From the NCBI RefSeq assembly GCF_900113865.1, contig NZ_FOQY01000006.1, positions 198,041-262,040 of the forward strand: a DNA stretch of 64,000 nt, given 5' to 3'. Below the pieces are notes generated by a model. The model saw only the letters and a list, made by a program, of their open reading frames with translations, was not told the DNA's origin and searched no databases. The stretch comes from Streptosporangium canum (lineage in GTDB: Bacteria > Actinomycetota > Actinomycetes > Streptosporangiales > Streptosporangiaceae). This document shows, in pieces, positions 25,707 to 35,087 of the stretch. The position numbers and the translations under genes are program-made. Position 1 is the stretch's first letter, and each line of letters opens with the position of its first letter.

Positions 25707-27215
25707 TCAGCTCTGGCCGCCCGCGAGCTTCTCGCGCAGAGCCGCGAGAGCCTCGTCGGAGGCGAGGGCGCCCGCCGCCGGAGCGGAGGAGCTGCTGCTG
25801 CTGGAGCTCGAGCTGGAGCTCGAACCGGCGGCCGGGGTCTCACCGGAGTAGGACGTGGGGGCAGCCTCGCCCGCCTCGGCCTCGGCCTTGCGGGCCTCCT
25901 CCACCTGCTTCTTGTGAGCCTCGAAGCGAGTCTGGGCCTCGGCGTACTGCCGCTCCCACTCGTCACGCTGCTTCTCGAAGCCCTCGAGCCACTCGCTCGT
26001 CTCGGAGTCGAAGCCCTCGGGGTAGATGTAGTTGCCCTGGTCGTCGTAGGTCGCCGCCATGCCGTACAGCGTGGGGTCGAACTCGATGTCGGCGCCGGTC
26101 GCGCTCTCGTTCGCCTGCTTGAGCGACAGCGAGATCCGGCGACGCTCCAGGTCGATGTCGATGATCTTCACGAAGATCTCGTCGCCGACCTGGACGACCT
26201 GCTCGGGGATCTCGACGTGGCGCTCGGCCAGCTCGGAGATGTGGACCAGGCCCTCGATGCCCTCCTCGACGCGGACGAACGCACCGAACGGCACCAGCTT
26301 GGTGACGCGCCCCGGAACGACCTGACCGATCTGGTGGGTACGGGCGAACTGCTGCCAGGGGTCCTCCTGCGTCGCCTTGAGCGACAGCGAGACCCGCTCG
26401 CGCTCCATGTCGACGTCGAGAACCTCGACGGTGACCTCCTGGCCGACCTCGACGACCTCGGAGGGGTGGTCGATGTGCTTCCAGGAGAGCTCGGAGACGT
26501 GAACCAGACCGTCGACGCCGCCGAGGTCCACGAACGCACCGAAGTTGACGATCGAGGAGACGACGCCCTTGCGGACCTGACCCTTCTGCAGGGTGTTGAG
26601 GAACGTCTGACGCACCTCGGACTGGGTCTGCTCAAGCCAGGCGCGGCGGGAGAGAACCACGTTGTTGCGGTTCTTGTCCAGCTCTATGATCTTCGCCTCG
26701 AGCTCGCGGCCCACGTACGGCTGAAGGTCGCGGACGCGACGCATCTCGACCAGGGACGCCGGCAGGAAGCCACGGAGGCCGATGTCGAGGATGAGTCCAC
26801 CCTTGACGACCTCGATGACGGTGCCGGTGACGATGCCGTCCTCGTCCTTGATCTTCTCGATCGTGCCCCAGGCCCGCTCGTACTGAGCGCGCTTCTTGGA
26901 CAGGATCAGGCGCCCTTCCTTGTCCTCCTTCTGGAGGACCAGGGCCTCGACGTGCTCGCCAACCTCGACGACGTCCGCGGGGTCGACATCGTGTTTGATC
27001 GAGAGCTCACGCGAGGGGATGACACCCTCGGTCTTGTAGCCGATGTCGAGCAAAACTTCATCTCGATCGACCTTGACGACGGTGCCCTCGACGATGTCGC
27101 CGTCGTTGAAGTACTTGATGGTCAGATCGATCGCTGCGAGGAAGTCTTCCTCGGACCCGATGTCGTTGACCGCTACCTGCGGGGTGCTCGAGGTGGCCTC
27201 AGTGCTGCTCGTCAT
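25707..27215 (-). CDS. rpsA: 30S ribosomal protein S1
   Basis: mRNA-binding ribosomal protein with four S1 (OB-fold) domains, the actinobacterial form, 502 residues. Domains start near residues 40 ([26 protein letters not shown]), 125 ([21 protein letters not shown]), 210 ([22 protein letters not shown]) and 295 ([23 protein letters not shown]). The C-terminal tail is acidic and coiled, with a run of 13 Ser before [26 protein letters not shown] 27215 has GGAG 11 bases upstream and the usual acidic leader. The 5' region has a consensus promoter with a palindrome and a leader hairpin, consistent with autogenous control known for S1 in other bacteria. Confidence 0.98.
   Translation of the reverse strand: MTSSTEATSSTPQVAVNDIGSEEDFLAAIDLTIKYFNDGDIVEGTVVKVDRDEVLLDIGYKTEGVIPSRELSIKHDVDPADVVEVGEHVEALVLQKEDKEGRLILSKKRAQYERAWGTIEKIKDEDGIVTGTVIEVVKGGLILDIGLRGFLPASLVEMRRVRDLQPYVGRELEAKIIELDKNRNNVVLSRRAWLEQTQSEVRQTFLNTLQKGQVRKGVVSSIVNFGAFVDLGGVDGLVHVSELSWKHIDHPSEVVEVGQEVTVEVLDVDMERERVSLSLKATQEDPWQQFARTHQIGQVVPGRVTKLVPFGAFVRVEEGIEGLVHISELAERHVEIPEQVVQVGDEIFVKIIDIDLERRRISLSLKQANESATGADIEFDPTLYGMAATYDDQGNYIYPEGFDSETSEWLEGFEKQRDEWERQYAEAQTRFEAHKKQVEEARKAEAEAGEAAPTSYSGETPAAGSSSSSSSSSSSSSAPAAGALASDEALAALREKLAGGQS
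25785..25823 (-). repeat. Poly-serine codon tract in rpsA
   Basis: Thirteen consecutive Ser codons built from AGC, TCC and TCG, including a duplicated block TCG-AGC-TCC-AGC. It lies in the disordered C-terminal tail after the S1 domains. Confidence 0.9.
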
Positions 27216-27280
27216 GTGTGGAATTGCTCCGAACGCGGACAGATGTCGATGTGGCGAACACGCGGCAGGCCTCTTATCGC

Positions 27281-27314
27281 TCAAGCCGAAGGATTCCAGG
27301 ATTCATCGGCTTGA
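27281..27314 (-). promoter_or_regulatory. Leader hairpin in the rpsA 5' untranslated region
   Basis: TCAAGCCGA and TCGGCTTGA form a perfect 9-base stem with a 16-base loop, about 65 bases before the rpsA ATG in the transcribed leader. Candidate binding site for S1 autoregulation; inference from position and structure. Confidence 0.5.
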
Positions 27315-27368
27315 CCGAGCGCGAGCCCACTCCGTCCGAGACACGCGCGAGCCCACAGCGCAGCGATC

Positions 27369-27397
27369 AGCATATGAGACCAGACGAGTCTGGTCAA
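27369..27397 (-). promoter_or_regulatory. rpsA promoter with embedded palindrome
   Basis: On the minus strand TTGACC and TATGCT are separated by exactly 17 bases, a near-consensus vegetative promoter. The -35 and spacer contain an 18-base perfect inverted repeat (27378-27395, GACCAGAC and GTCTGGTC around two bases) that could bind a regulator. Confidence 0.7.
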
Positions 27398-27428
27398 TCC
27401 GGAGGCACGACACGCCGGAAGCAGGACG

Positions 27429-28547
27429 TTAATACGCGTTGACCTGCCGCCTCCGCTCGGAGCCGATGATACCCCGAAGTTTTTGCGGTACCGATACGCG
27501 TTCGGGATCCCCGTCCGCGGTGTAGCGCTTGTCGGGATGCTTGTTCAGCCACTCCAGCCAGTACTGCGAGCACCACTTGCGGCACTCGCCCTTCTTCCCG
27601 TTGCTCTGGACCCGCTGGATGGCGCGCCAGTCGAAATCCTTGACGAAGGGCGACACCGACGGCTGCGCGCCGGCCAGGAAGACCCCCTTGAAGGCGAAGC
27701 GGGTCCCGCCCCACTTGCCGGCCTGCACGGTGGACCTCTTGCGCGGCATCGCCCCGAAGGGCAGCGCCAGCGTGTCGGACGGACCGGTGCCGAGTTTCTC
27801 CAGCAGCCGCTCGACCCGGACGAGCTGCTCGGCGACCTTCTTCTTCGACAGGCCCGGAAGGTAGGGGTGGCCCCAGGTGTGGTTGGCCACCTCGAAGCCG
27901 CGCGAGGTCAGCCACTGTACGGCGCGCGCCTGGTCCTTCTGGCTGCGCAGGCCGAACGGCTGCTGGTTGACCCAGAAGGTGGCGACGGGGCGGAAGCTCG
28001 GATACTTCCTGGCGACCTGGTAGATGATCCCGACCGCGGTGTCCCTGGCCGGCATCCCGTTGCCGTCCAGCGCGAAGTGGCTCGCGTGCCCGTCGTCGAA
28101 GGTCAGCACGACCGGATGTTTGCCCGCCGGGATGTTGATCTTCCCGGTGACGAACTCCTGCGCGGTGACCGGCACGTAGCCGCCCCGGGCCAGCTTCTCC
28201 ATCTCCTGGCGCACCTGGGAGGGCGTGCGGTCGATGGAGGCCAGCCGCTTCTTCATGATCCGGTGGTACATCAGCACCGGGACCATCCCCGCCTCGTTGG
28301 CCTTGACCTGGCGGGCGAACTCCGGAGTGGCCTGGACCGGCGGCGGCAGATCGGCCGAGGGGAGATCGGGCGAGGGCGACGGCGTCGGCGAGGGGGTGCC
28401 CGTCGCCGCGCCGGTCGCCGCGCCGGCCATGGGAGTGGCCTGGGGGACGACCGCCGCGGGCAGTGTGAGAAGCACCACCACTGCGGCGGCCACCACCACG
28501 ACGTTGGCCATCATGATGATCTGCGGTAGGGGGAATGAACTCCGCAC
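27429..28547 (-). CDS. Secreted polysaccharide deacetylase (NodB domain)
   Basis: 372-residue exported carbohydrate esterase family 4 protein. The N-terminus has a hydrophobic signal/anchor (ANVVVVAAAVVVLLTLPAAVV) and a Pro/Ser-rich linker (TPSPTPSPSPDLP). The NodB domain follows, with motif 1 LTFDDGHASHF and motif 2 NHTWGHPYL supplying the metal ligands Asp, His and His. It probably removes acetyl groups from peptidoglycan or another surface glycan. GTG 28547 is chosen because GGGAG lies 5 bases upstream; ATG 28514 or 28511 would still keep the signal sequence. It lies downstream of polA with a 73-base gap and is probably independent of it. Confidence 0.9.
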   Translation of the reverse strand: MRSSFPLPQIIMMANVVVVAAAVVVLLTLPAAVVPQATPMAGAATGAATGTPSPTPSPSPDLPSADLPPPVQATPEFARQVKANEAGMVPVLMYHRIMKKRLASIDRTPSQVRQEMEKLARGGYVPVTAQEFVTGKINIPAGKHPVVLTFDDGHASHFALDGNGMPARDTAVGIIYQVARKYPSFRPVATFWVNQQPFGLRSQKDQARAVQWLTSRGFEVANHTWGHPYLPGLSKKKVAEQLVRVERLLEKLGTGPSDTLALPFGAMPRKRSTVQAGKWGGTRFAFKGVFLAGAQPSVSPFVKDFDWRAIQRVQSNGKKGECRKWCSQYWLEWLNKHPDKRYTADGDPERVSVPQKLRGIIGSERRRQVNAY

Positions 28548-28620
28548 AAAACTCCCGTGCCCGTCGAGGTGTCGGCTGAATCCACCACCCTAGAACAGAG
28601 TCGGGCAGGCCGGGCAATCG

Positions 28621-31332
28621 TCAGTGTCCGGCGTCCTCCCAGGTGCGGCCGACGCCCACCGAGACCTCCAGCGGGACGCGCAGGGAGTATGCGGCGTTCA
28701 TCCGGTCGGTGACCAGCTCGCGCAGGGTCTCCAGCTCTCCGGGGGCCACCTCGAACACGAGTTCGTCGTGGACCTGCAGGAGCATCCGGGAGCCCAGGGC
28801 CGCTTCCTTGACGGCGCTCTGCACGTTGAGCATGGCGACCTTGATGATGTCGGCCGCCGAACCCTGGATCGGCGCGTTGAGGGCCATCCGCTCGGCCATC
28901 TCGCGGCGCTGACGGTTGTCGCTGTTGAGGTCGGGCAGGTAGCGGCGGCGGCCCATGATGGTCTCGGTGTAGCCGTCCTGCCTGGCCTGCGCGACGATCG
29001 CGTTGAGGAAGTCGCGGACGCCGCCGAACTCCTCGAAGTATTCCTCCTTGAGCGCCTTCGCCTCCTGCACCGGGATGTTGAGCTGCCCGGCCAGCCCGAA
29101 GTCCGACAGGCCGTAGGCCAGGCCGTAGTTCATGGCCTTGATCTTGGCCCGCATCTCCCCCGTCACCTGCTCGGGCTCGATGTCGAAGACCCGGGCGGCG
29201 GTGGTCTTGTGGAAGTCGTGCCCGGACTCGAAAGCCGCGATCAGCGACTCGTCACCGGACAGGTGCGCCATGATCCGCAGCTCGATCTGGCTGTAGTCGG
29301 CGGTCAGCAGGGTCTCGTAACCCGGCCCGACCACGAAGCCCTGCCGGATCCGGCGGCCCTCGACGGTGCGGATCGGGATGTTCTGCAGGTTGGGCTTCTC
29401 CGAGCTGAGCCGCCCGGTGGCCGCCACGATCTGGTTGAACGTGGTGTGGATCCGCCCGTCGTCGGCGATCTCCTTGACCAGGCCCTCGACCGTGACCTTC
29501 AGCTTGGCCTGGTCGCGGTGCCTGAGCATGATCGTCGGCAGCTCGTGCTCGGTCTGGGCCGCCAGCCAGGCCAGCGCGTCGGCGTCGGTGGTGTAGCCCG
29601 TCTTGGTCTTCTTCGTCTTGGGCAGGTTGAGCCTGACGAACAGGATCTCCTGGAGCTGCTTGGGCGAGCCCAGGTTGAACTGCTCGCCGACGGCCGCGTG
29701 CGCCGCCTCGACGGCCTGCTTCACCGCGGCTCCGAACTCGGCCTCCAGACCGCTGAAGTAGTCGCCGTCGGCGGCGATCCCGGCCCGCTCCAGCTCGGCG
29801 AGGACGGTCACCAGCGGCAGCTCCACCTCACGCATCAGGCGGGTGCCGCCGCGCGGCTCCAGGAACGCCTCCAGCGCGTCGGCGAGCTCCCTGACCGCCA
29901 GCGCCCGCAGGCCCAGCTCTCGGGCCGTGTCGGCGTCCTCGTCGTCGAAGAGGCTGGCCTGGCCGCCGGTCTCGGCCTCGCTGCGCAGCTCGCGCTGGAG
30001 GTAGGCCCGCACGAGGTCCTCCAGCAGGAACGTCCGCTGCCCCGGCATCGCCAGGTAGGCCGCCAGCGCCGTGTCGCAGGTCAGGCCGCGCAGCTCCATC
30101 CCCTGCGCCCACAGCGCCAGCATCGGCCCCTTGGCGTCGTGCACGGCCTTGGGCCTGGACTCGTCGCCGAGCCAGGCGCGCAGGGCCGCCTCGTCGGCCT
30201 CGGTCAGCGTGGTGGGGTCGATGAACGCGGCGCCGCGCCCGCCGTCCGCGCCGGGGCCGTCGGGCGCGGCGACGGCGATGCTGTCGATCCGGCCGGTGCC
30301 GCTGCCGTAGGCGCCCTTGAAGGCCAGCCCCGCCCTGCCCTCGGGCAGCGCGCGCAGCCATCCGGCCACTTCGCCGGGGCCGAGCCTGACGGCCTCGACC
30401 TCGAAGCCCTCCTCGACCTCGGGTTCGGCGGAGGCGAGCGTCTTGAACAGCCGGTCGCGGAGCTCTCCCCGGAACTCCAGCGTGTCGAGGATCTTGTTGA
30501 TCTCCTCGCGGTCTCCCTGGCCGATCGTCAGGCCGGAGACCTCGCGCTCCAGCGGGACGTCGCGCATGAGCTGGGTGAGACGGCGGTTCATCAGCACCTG
30601 GTCGAGGTGGTCGCGGAGCTTGTCGCCGACCTTGCCCTTGACCTCGTCGATCCGGTTGACCAGCTCCTCCAGGGAGCCGAACTCGCGGATCCACTTGGCC
30701 GCGGTCTTCTCCCCCACGCCGGGGATGTTCTTCAGGTTGTCGCTGGAGTCGCCGCGGATGGCCGCGAAGTCGGGATACTGGGCCGGGGTGAGCTCGTACT
30801 TCTCCAGCACCGCCTCGGGGGTGAACCTGGTCATGTTGCTGATCCCGACCCGGGTCATCAGCACCGTGACGCGGTCGTCGACCAGTTGGAGCGCGTCGCG
30901 GTCGCCGGTGACGACCAGCACGTTCATGTCCTGCCCGGCGGCCTGGGTGGCGAGGGTGGCGATCAGGTCGTCGGCCTCGTAGCCCGCCAGCGACAGGTGC
31001 GGAACGCGCAGCGCGTCGAGCATCTCGTGTATCAGGCTCATCTGGCTGCGGAAACTGTCGGGGCTCGCGCTCCGGTTCGCCTTGTAGTCGGCGTACTCCT
31101 CGTGCCGGAACGTCGGCTCCGACCGGTCGAAGCAGACCGCCACATGCGTGGGCTGCTCGTCGCGGAGCACGTTGACCAGCATCGACGTGAACCCGAACAC
31201 CGCGTTTGTCGTCTGACCCGTCGTCGTGGAGAAATTCTCCTCGGGCAGGGCATAGAAGGCCCGATAGGCCAGTGAATGCCCGTCCAGCAGCAGGAGACAC
31301 GGACGAGTGGGGGTCGCTTCGCTCTTCGGCAC
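28621..31332 (-). CDS. polA: DNA polymerase I
   Basis: Repair and Okazaki-fragment polymerase, 903 residues. The N-terminal 5' nuclease domain (1-about 310) shows LLLDGHSLAYRAFYALP, GYEADDLIATLA and IRGDSSDNLKNIPGVGEKTAAKW. A degenerate 3'-5' exonuclease-like domain follows (about 315-500), in which I could not find the proofreading acidic motifs, as in other actinobacterial PolA. The polymerase domain (about 510-903) has TADYSQIELRIMAHLSGD (motif A), KAMNYGLAYGL (motif B) and LQVHDELVFE (motif C). GTG 31332 gives the normal start. It is divergent from the thioesterase gene with a 62-base gap. Confidence 0.98.
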   Translation of the reverse strand: MPKSEATPTRPCLLLLDGHSLAYRAFYALPEENFSTTTGQTTNAVFGFTSMLVNVLRDEQPTHVAVCFDRSEPTFRHEEYADYKANRSASPDSFRSQMSLIHEMLDALRVPHLSLAGYEADDLIATLATQAAGQDMNVLVVTGDRDALQLVDDRVTVLMTRVGISNMTRFTPEAVLEKYELTPAQYPDFAAIRGDSSDNLKNIPGVGEKTAAKWIREFGSLEELVNRIDEVKGKVGDKLRDHLDQVLMNRRLTQLMRDVPLEREVSGLTIGQGDREEINKILDTLEFRGELRDRLFKTLASAEPEVEEGFEVEAVRLGPGEVAGWLRALPEGRAGLAFKGAYGSGTGRIDSIAVAAPDGPGADGGRGAAFIDPTTLTEADEAALRAWLGDESRPKAVHDAKGPMLALWAQGMELRGLTCDTALAAYLAMPGQRTFLLEDLVRAYLQRELRSEAETGGQASLFDDEDADTARELGLRALAVRELADALEAFLEPRGGTRLMREVELPLVTVLAELERAGIAADGDYFSGLEAEFGAAVKQAVEAAHAAVGEQFNLGSPKQLQEILFVRLNLPKTKKTKTGYTTDADALAWLAAQTEHELPTIMLRHRDQAKLKVTVEGLVKEIADDGRIHTTFNQIVAATGRLSSEKPNLQNIPIRTVEGRRIRQGFVVGPGYETLLTADYSQIELRIMAHLSGDESLIAAFESGHDFHKTTAARVFDIEPEQVTGEMRAKIKAMNYGLAYGLSDFGLAGQLNIPVQEAKALKEEYFEEFGGVRDFLNAIVAQARQDGYTETIMGRRRYLPDLNSDNRQRREMAERMALNAPIQGSAADIIKVAMLNVQSAVKEAALGSRMLLQVHDELVFEVAPGELETLRELVTDRMNAAYSLRVPLEVSVGVGRTWEDAGH

Positions 31333-31394
31333 ACCGGAAGCCTAGTCTCCTGGTGCGACAGAAAACCTGGTCCAGCACGACAGGAGGCATCCCC

Positions 31395-31823
31395 TTGACC
31401 ATGACAGACCCCGACGAAGTGACGCGCCGCATGGAGGAGCAGCTCGGTGTCTCCCACAAGGACACGCTCGTCCAGCGGATGGGGATCGAGATCACCGAGG
31501 CCGCCCCGGAGCGGGTGGTGGGCCGGATGCCGGTCGAGGGCAACATCCAGCCGTACGGCCTGCTGCACGGCGGCGCCTCGTGCGTGCTCGCCGAGACCCT
31601 CGGCTCGACCGGGGCGGCCCTGCACGCGGGCCCCGGACGCATCGCCGTCGGGGTCGAGATCAACGCCACCCACCACCGCTCGGCCACGTCCGGGCACGTC
31701 ACCGGCGTGGCGACCCTGATCCACGGGGGGCGGACGATCGCGACCTACGACATCGCGATCACCGACGAGCAGGGCCGGCGGGTGTGCACCTCACGCCTCA
31801 CCTGCATGTTGCGTGACGTCTGA
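31395..31823 (+). CDS. Hotdog-fold thioesterase (PaaI family)
   Basis: 142-residue acyl-CoA thioesterase of the PaaI/YdiI group. The active-site helix region PYGLLHGGASCVLAETLGS contains the HGG motif and catalytic Glu, and VEINATHHRS follows as in the family. It hydrolyses an aromatic or short acyl-CoA; the substrate is not determinable. TTG 31395 is favoured as start because AGGAGG is 7 bases upstream; ATG 31401, two codons on, is 13 bases from it. The neighbourhood with divergent polA is a common actinobacterial pairing. The hairpin at 31998 probably ends both this message and the convergent ABC operon. Confidence 0.92.
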   Translation: MTMTDPDEVTRRMEEQLGVSHKDTLVQRMGIEITEAAPERVVGRMPVEGNIQPYGLLHGGASCVLAETLGSTGAALHAGPGRIAVGVEINATHHRSATSGHVTGVATLIHGGRTIATYDIAITDEQGRRVCTSRLTCMLRDV

Positions 31824-31997
31824 CCCCACGAGTATTCGCCCGTATCAGGACCTCTCCTTTTTGCACTCTTGCCACACGAGTCGCTACCGTGGGTGACAGC
31901 GATGCCCGTGGGGGGGCCGAGTAGAAAACGTGCGGGGTCGGGGAAGCCCTGTACGGTGCCAAAGGTCTCCCCCGGGCTCGTACGGCCAGGCCGGCAC

Positions 31998-32032
31998 GGT
32001 ACGGCCCGCACCACGCGGGCGCGGGCCGTACC
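31998..32032. terminator. Bidirectional hairpin between thioesterase and ABC transporter genes
   Basis: GGTACGGCCCGC and GCGGGCCGTACC form a perfect 12-base stem (31998-32009 and 32021-32032) with an 11-base loop between convergent genes, 11 bases past the ATPase stop. No T-run. The remaining 170 bases of this gap show no gene. Confidence 0.7.
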
Positions 32033-32042
32033 GGATCGGCCC

Positions 32043-32804
32043 CTAGACGTCGGTGTGCGTCGGGTCGAGCACGCGACGCAGGAACGACTTGGTGCGCTCG
32101 TGCTGCGGCTCGCCGATCACCTGGGCGGCCGGGCCGTCCTCGACGATCACGCCGCCGTCCATGAACACCACCCGATCGGCCACGTCCCGGGCGAAGGCCA
32201 TCTCGTGGGTGACCACGAGCATGGTCATCCCCTCCTCGGCCAGCTTGCGCATGACCGTGAGCACGTCGCCGACCAGCTCCGGGTCGAGCGCCGAGGTGGG
32301 CTCGTCGAAGAGCATCAGCGCCGGGTTCATCGCCAGCGCCCTGGCGATGGCCACGCGCTGCTGCTGCCCGCCGGACAGCTGGAGCGGATAGGCGTCGCAC
32401 TTGTCGGCGATGCCGACCTTCTCCAGGTTCTCCCTGGCGATCTTCTCGGCCTCCGCCCTGCCCCGCTTGAGCACCCGCCGCTGGGCGATCATGACGTTCT
32501 GCAGCGCGGTCATGTGGGGGAACAGGTTGAACTGCTGGAAGACCATGCCGACCCGGCGGCGGGCGGCGTCGATGTCGACGTCGCGGTCGGTCAGCTCGAC
32601 GCCCTCCAGGACCACCCTCCCGGACGTGGGCTGCTCCAGCAGGTTCACGCAGCGCAGCAGCGTGGACTTGCCCGACCCCGAGGGGCCGATGACGCAGACC
32701 ACCTGGCCGGGGTCGACGGCGAAGTCGATCCCCTTGAGCACCTCTAGCTTGCCGAAGTGCTTGTGCAGGTCGCGGATCTCGACTGCGTGGTTCACCGGAG
32801 TCAC
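32043..32804 (-). CDS. Polar amino-acid ABC transporter, ATP-binding protein (GlnQ-like)
   Basis: 253-residue ATPase energising uptake of glutamine, glutamate or a similar polar amino acid. Walker [10 protein letters not shown] (about 40-48), Q-loop [12 protein letters not shown], signature [15 protein letters not shown] and Walker [15 protein letters not shown] are all present, and the polar amino-acid class is clear from these strings. GTG 32804 overlaps the permease stop by 4 bases (GTGA), so it is translationally coupled. It is the last gene of a three-gene operon SBP-permease-ATPase, followed by a hairpin terminator. Confidence 0.95.
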   Translation of the reverse strand: MTPVNHAVEIRDLHKHFGKLEVLKGIDFAVDPGQVVCVIGPSGSGKSTLLRCVNLLEQPTSGRVVLEGVELTDRDVDIDAARRRVGMVFQQFNLFPHMTALQNVMIAQRRVLKRGRAEAEKIARENLEKVGIADKCDAYPLQLSGGQQQRVAIARALAMNPALMLFDEPTSALDPELVGDVLTVMRKLAEEGMTMLVVTHEMAFARDVADRVVFMDGGVIVEDGPAAQVIGEPQHERTKSFLRRVLDPTHTDV

Positions 32805-33652
32805 CGTCCCCTCGCCTGACGCTTCTCCAGCCGGGACGCGAGGTAGCCCAGCGGGATGGTGACCAGAAGATACGTCACCCCGACGACCAGGATCGGCGTG
32901 GCGTTGGCGAAGGTCGAGGCCATGTCGTTGCCGAACTTCGTGAGCTCGACGTAATCACCGGAGACGCCGAGGAACAGCACCAGCGAGGAGTCCTTGAGCA
33001 GGGACACGAACTGGTTGGTCGTCGGCGGGATCACGATGCGCACCGCCTGCGGGATGACGATGGTCGTCATGGCCCGCGCGTGCGACATGCCCAGCGAGCG
33101 CGCCGCCTCCATCTGCCCCTTGGGGACCGCCTGGAGTCCGGCGCGGAGCGTCTCGGCCATGTAGGCCGAGCCGACGATGGTCAGGCCCAGGATGCCCTGG
33201 CCGTAGGTGCCGCCGGGCACCTCGAAGCCCGGCAGGGCCAGCGGCAGGAACAGAATGAGCAGGAAGATCAGCAGGGCGGGCAGGCCGCGGAAGATCTCGA
33301 TGTAGGCGATCGCGATCCACCGGTACGGCCGTACCGAGGACATCCGCATCAGCGCGAACAGCAGGCCGAGCAGGAAGGCGAAGAAGAAACCGCCGACCGA
33401 GTAGATGATCGTGTTCTTCAGGGCGACCGTGAACAGGTCCGGCAACGTCTCCGCCGCGACCTCGGGCTTGGCGAAGTTCTCGGCGAGCTGGCCCCACTCG
33501 ATGCGCAGAGCGAGGAAGACCACGACAGCCACCAGCGCGACGTACTGGACGATCCGGCTGATCTGCTGCTTCTTACGGGGGCTGAGCCCGGTCCTGCCGG
33601 GGGGAGTCCCGGCAGGACCGGCCGACTCAGCCGGCGTCGACTGTTCGGTCAT
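32801..33652 (-). CDS. Polar amino-acid ABC transporter permease (HisM/GlnP-like)
   Basis: 283-residue inner-membrane permease. A basic, Pro-rich N-terminal segment ([18 protein letters not shown]) precedes about five to six membrane segments. The conserved EAA loop is [29 protein letters not shown], the coupling site for the ATPase. The gene lies 3 bases after the substrate-binding protein and overlaps the ATPase by 4 bases. Only one permease gene is present, so the transporter is presumably a permease homodimer. No oddities. Confidence 0.95.
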   Translation of the reverse strand: MTEQSTPAESAGPAGTPPGRTGLSPRKKQQISRIVQYVALVAVVVFLALRIEWGQLAENFAKPEVAAETLPDLFTVALKNTIIYSVGGFFFAFLLGLLFALMRMSSVRPYRWIAIAYIEIFRGLPALLIFLLILFLPLALPGFEVPGGTYGQGILGLTIVGSAYMAETLRAGLQAVPKGQMEAARSLGMSHARAMTTIVIPQAVRIVIPPTTNQFVSLLKDSSLVLFLGVSGDYVELTKFGNDMASTFANATPILVVGVTYLLVTIPLGYLASRLEKRQARGR

Positions 33653-33655
33653 CGA

Positions 33656-34519
33656 TCAGCCGAGCTCGCCGGGCTTCTTGCCGAACCACTTCACGAAGAT
33701 CTGCTCGTAAGTGCCGTCCGACTTGGCCGTGGTGATCGCGTCGTTGATGGCCTTGAGCAGGATCGGGTCGGCCTGCTTCTTCAGGCCGATGCCGTACTGC
33801 TCGCCGGTGTCCAGGCTGGCCACCAGCTCGAACTTGTCGGCGATCTCCGGCTTCTTCAGCCAGGTCAGGACGACGGGCAGGTCCTGGACGATCACGTCGG
33901 CCTGGCCGGACTGCAGACCCAGGAGCTCCTTGGGAGAGTCGGCGAACTCCTTGGGGTTGAGGCCCTGCTTCTTGACGTAGTCCAGACCGGTGGTCGAGGC
34001 CTGGGCGCCGAGCTTGAGGTTCTTGGCCTTGATCTCCTCCAGCGTCTTGACGCCGAGGCCCTTCTTGGCCAGCAACGCCTGGGTGGCGTCGAAATAGGGC
34101 ACCGAGAAGGTGATGTTCGCCTGGCGCTCCGGGGTGATGGTCATGCCCGCGGCGGCCACGTCGCACTTGCCCGCGGCCATCGCCGCACCGCTCTTGATGA
34201 CGGCGAAGTCGATGTCGACGATCTCCTGCTTCAGGCCGAGCTTCTTGGCCGCCAGGTCGACGATGTCGACGTCGAAGCCGACGACCTTGTCGCCCTCCTT
34301 GAACTGGAAGGGCTCGTACGGCAGGTTGGTGCAGGTGGTGAGCTTGCCGGGAGAGACCAGCTTGGGACCGCTCGCGGCCGCGGGGGCGTTCGACGAGGCA
34401 CCGTCACCCGTGCTCGCGCCGGTGGTCTCACCGCCGCCGCAGGCGGACAGGCCGAGCGCACCGGCGACGACCATCGCGCCCACTGCGAGCGCGCGACGGG
34501 AAACAAAACTCAGGCCCAC
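33656..34519 (-). CDS. Polar amino-acid ABC transporter substrate-binding lipoprotein
   Basis: 287-residue family 3 extracellular solute-binding protein. The lipobox LSAC follows a signal peptide (SRRALAVGAMVVAGALGLSACGGG), then a Ser/Thr/Gly linker. The binding fold has LTTCTNLPYEPFQFKEGDKVVGFDVDIVDLAAKKLG, AGMTITPERQANITFSVPYFDA and YGIGLKKQADPILLKAIN. It captures a polar amino acid outside the membrane; which one is not clear. GTG 34519 has AAGGAGG 5 bases upstream. It is the first gene of the operon. A 16-base palindrome lies 66 bases upstream and may be an operator. Confidence 0.95.
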   Translation of the reverse strand: MGLSFVSRRALAVGAMVVAGALGLSACGGGETTGASTGDGASSNAPAAASGPKLVSPGKLTTCTNLPYEPFQFKEGDKVVGFDVDIVDLAAKKLGLKQEIVDIDFAVIKSGAAMAAGKCDVAAAGMTITPERQANITFSVPYFDATQALLAKKGLGVKTLEEIKAKNLKLGAQASTTGLDYVKKQGLNPKEFADSPKELLGLQSGQADVIVQDLPVVLTWLKKPEIADKFELVASLDTGEQYGIGLKKQADPILLKAINDAITTAKSDGTYEQIFVKWFGKKPGELG

Positions 34520-35050
34520 GAAGGCCTCCTTACGGTCAATGTCGCATCTCGGACAGCTACCTCAGTGCTGGTGATGCTGCCCCACCTGCATGGCCATGCA
34601 GATCACCGATACGACACAATTCGGACAACAACCATGTGCGGAGTCGTCTGATCAATACCCTGTCCGGGGCATAGATCTTGACGCGCCCGTTCATCGAACG
34701 GTCAACGACTCCCCTTTGAGCCGACCGTCACGGACTCGAACCGGTTGGGATCGAGTCCCGAAATATGAAAATAGCCTATATCTGCACTTCAGGTGGGTTT
34801 CACCTCACCAGCCGGGCGCACCGCAGGCCGGCCGTCGGGGCGAGCCCCCCGCATCCGTGACGCGGACTCGGGGTGGCTGCCCGTTAATTCTTTAAAAATC
34901 CGACAAGTCTGACTAATATCCCCTTTCGGCCTGCGGTACGGCCTGACGGCCCCCGGCGACGCCGCCGGACAGCCGTGGCCGCCGCCCCTTGCCGGGCCCG
35001 CCCATCGCGGCCGGCGGACGCGCACGCCGCCATCGATTATCACCGGCGCA
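34520..35050. other. Divergent intergenic region with palindromes, no gene
   Basis: About 530 bases without a credible gene between the amino-acid transporter operon and a lipoprotein gene. Visible structure: a 16-base palindrome (34586-34601), a CCGTTC/GAACGG inverted repeat around three bases (34687-34701) flanked by TTGAC and GTCAA, and a locally AT-rich stretch at 34760-34785 and 34880-34920. Confidence 0.6.
34586..34601. promoter_or_regulatory. 16-base palindrome upstream of the amino-acid transporter operon
   Basis: CTGCATGGCCATGCAG is a perfect palindrome 66 bases before the GTG start of the substrate-binding protein, a plausible repressor site near the promoter. Confidence 0.5.
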
Positions 35051-35080
35051 TTGAATTCGGCGGCCGGACTCGGTTACGTT
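35051..35080 (+). promoter_or_regulatory. Promoter giving a leaderless lipoprotein message
   Basis: TTGAAT (35051-35056) and TACGTT (35075-35080) are separated by 18 bases. The predicted transcription start, 7-8 bases after the -10, falls on the GTG at 35088, which has no ribosome binding site. A leaderless message is therefore likely. Confidence 0.5.
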
Positions 35081-35087
35081 GCTCGAT

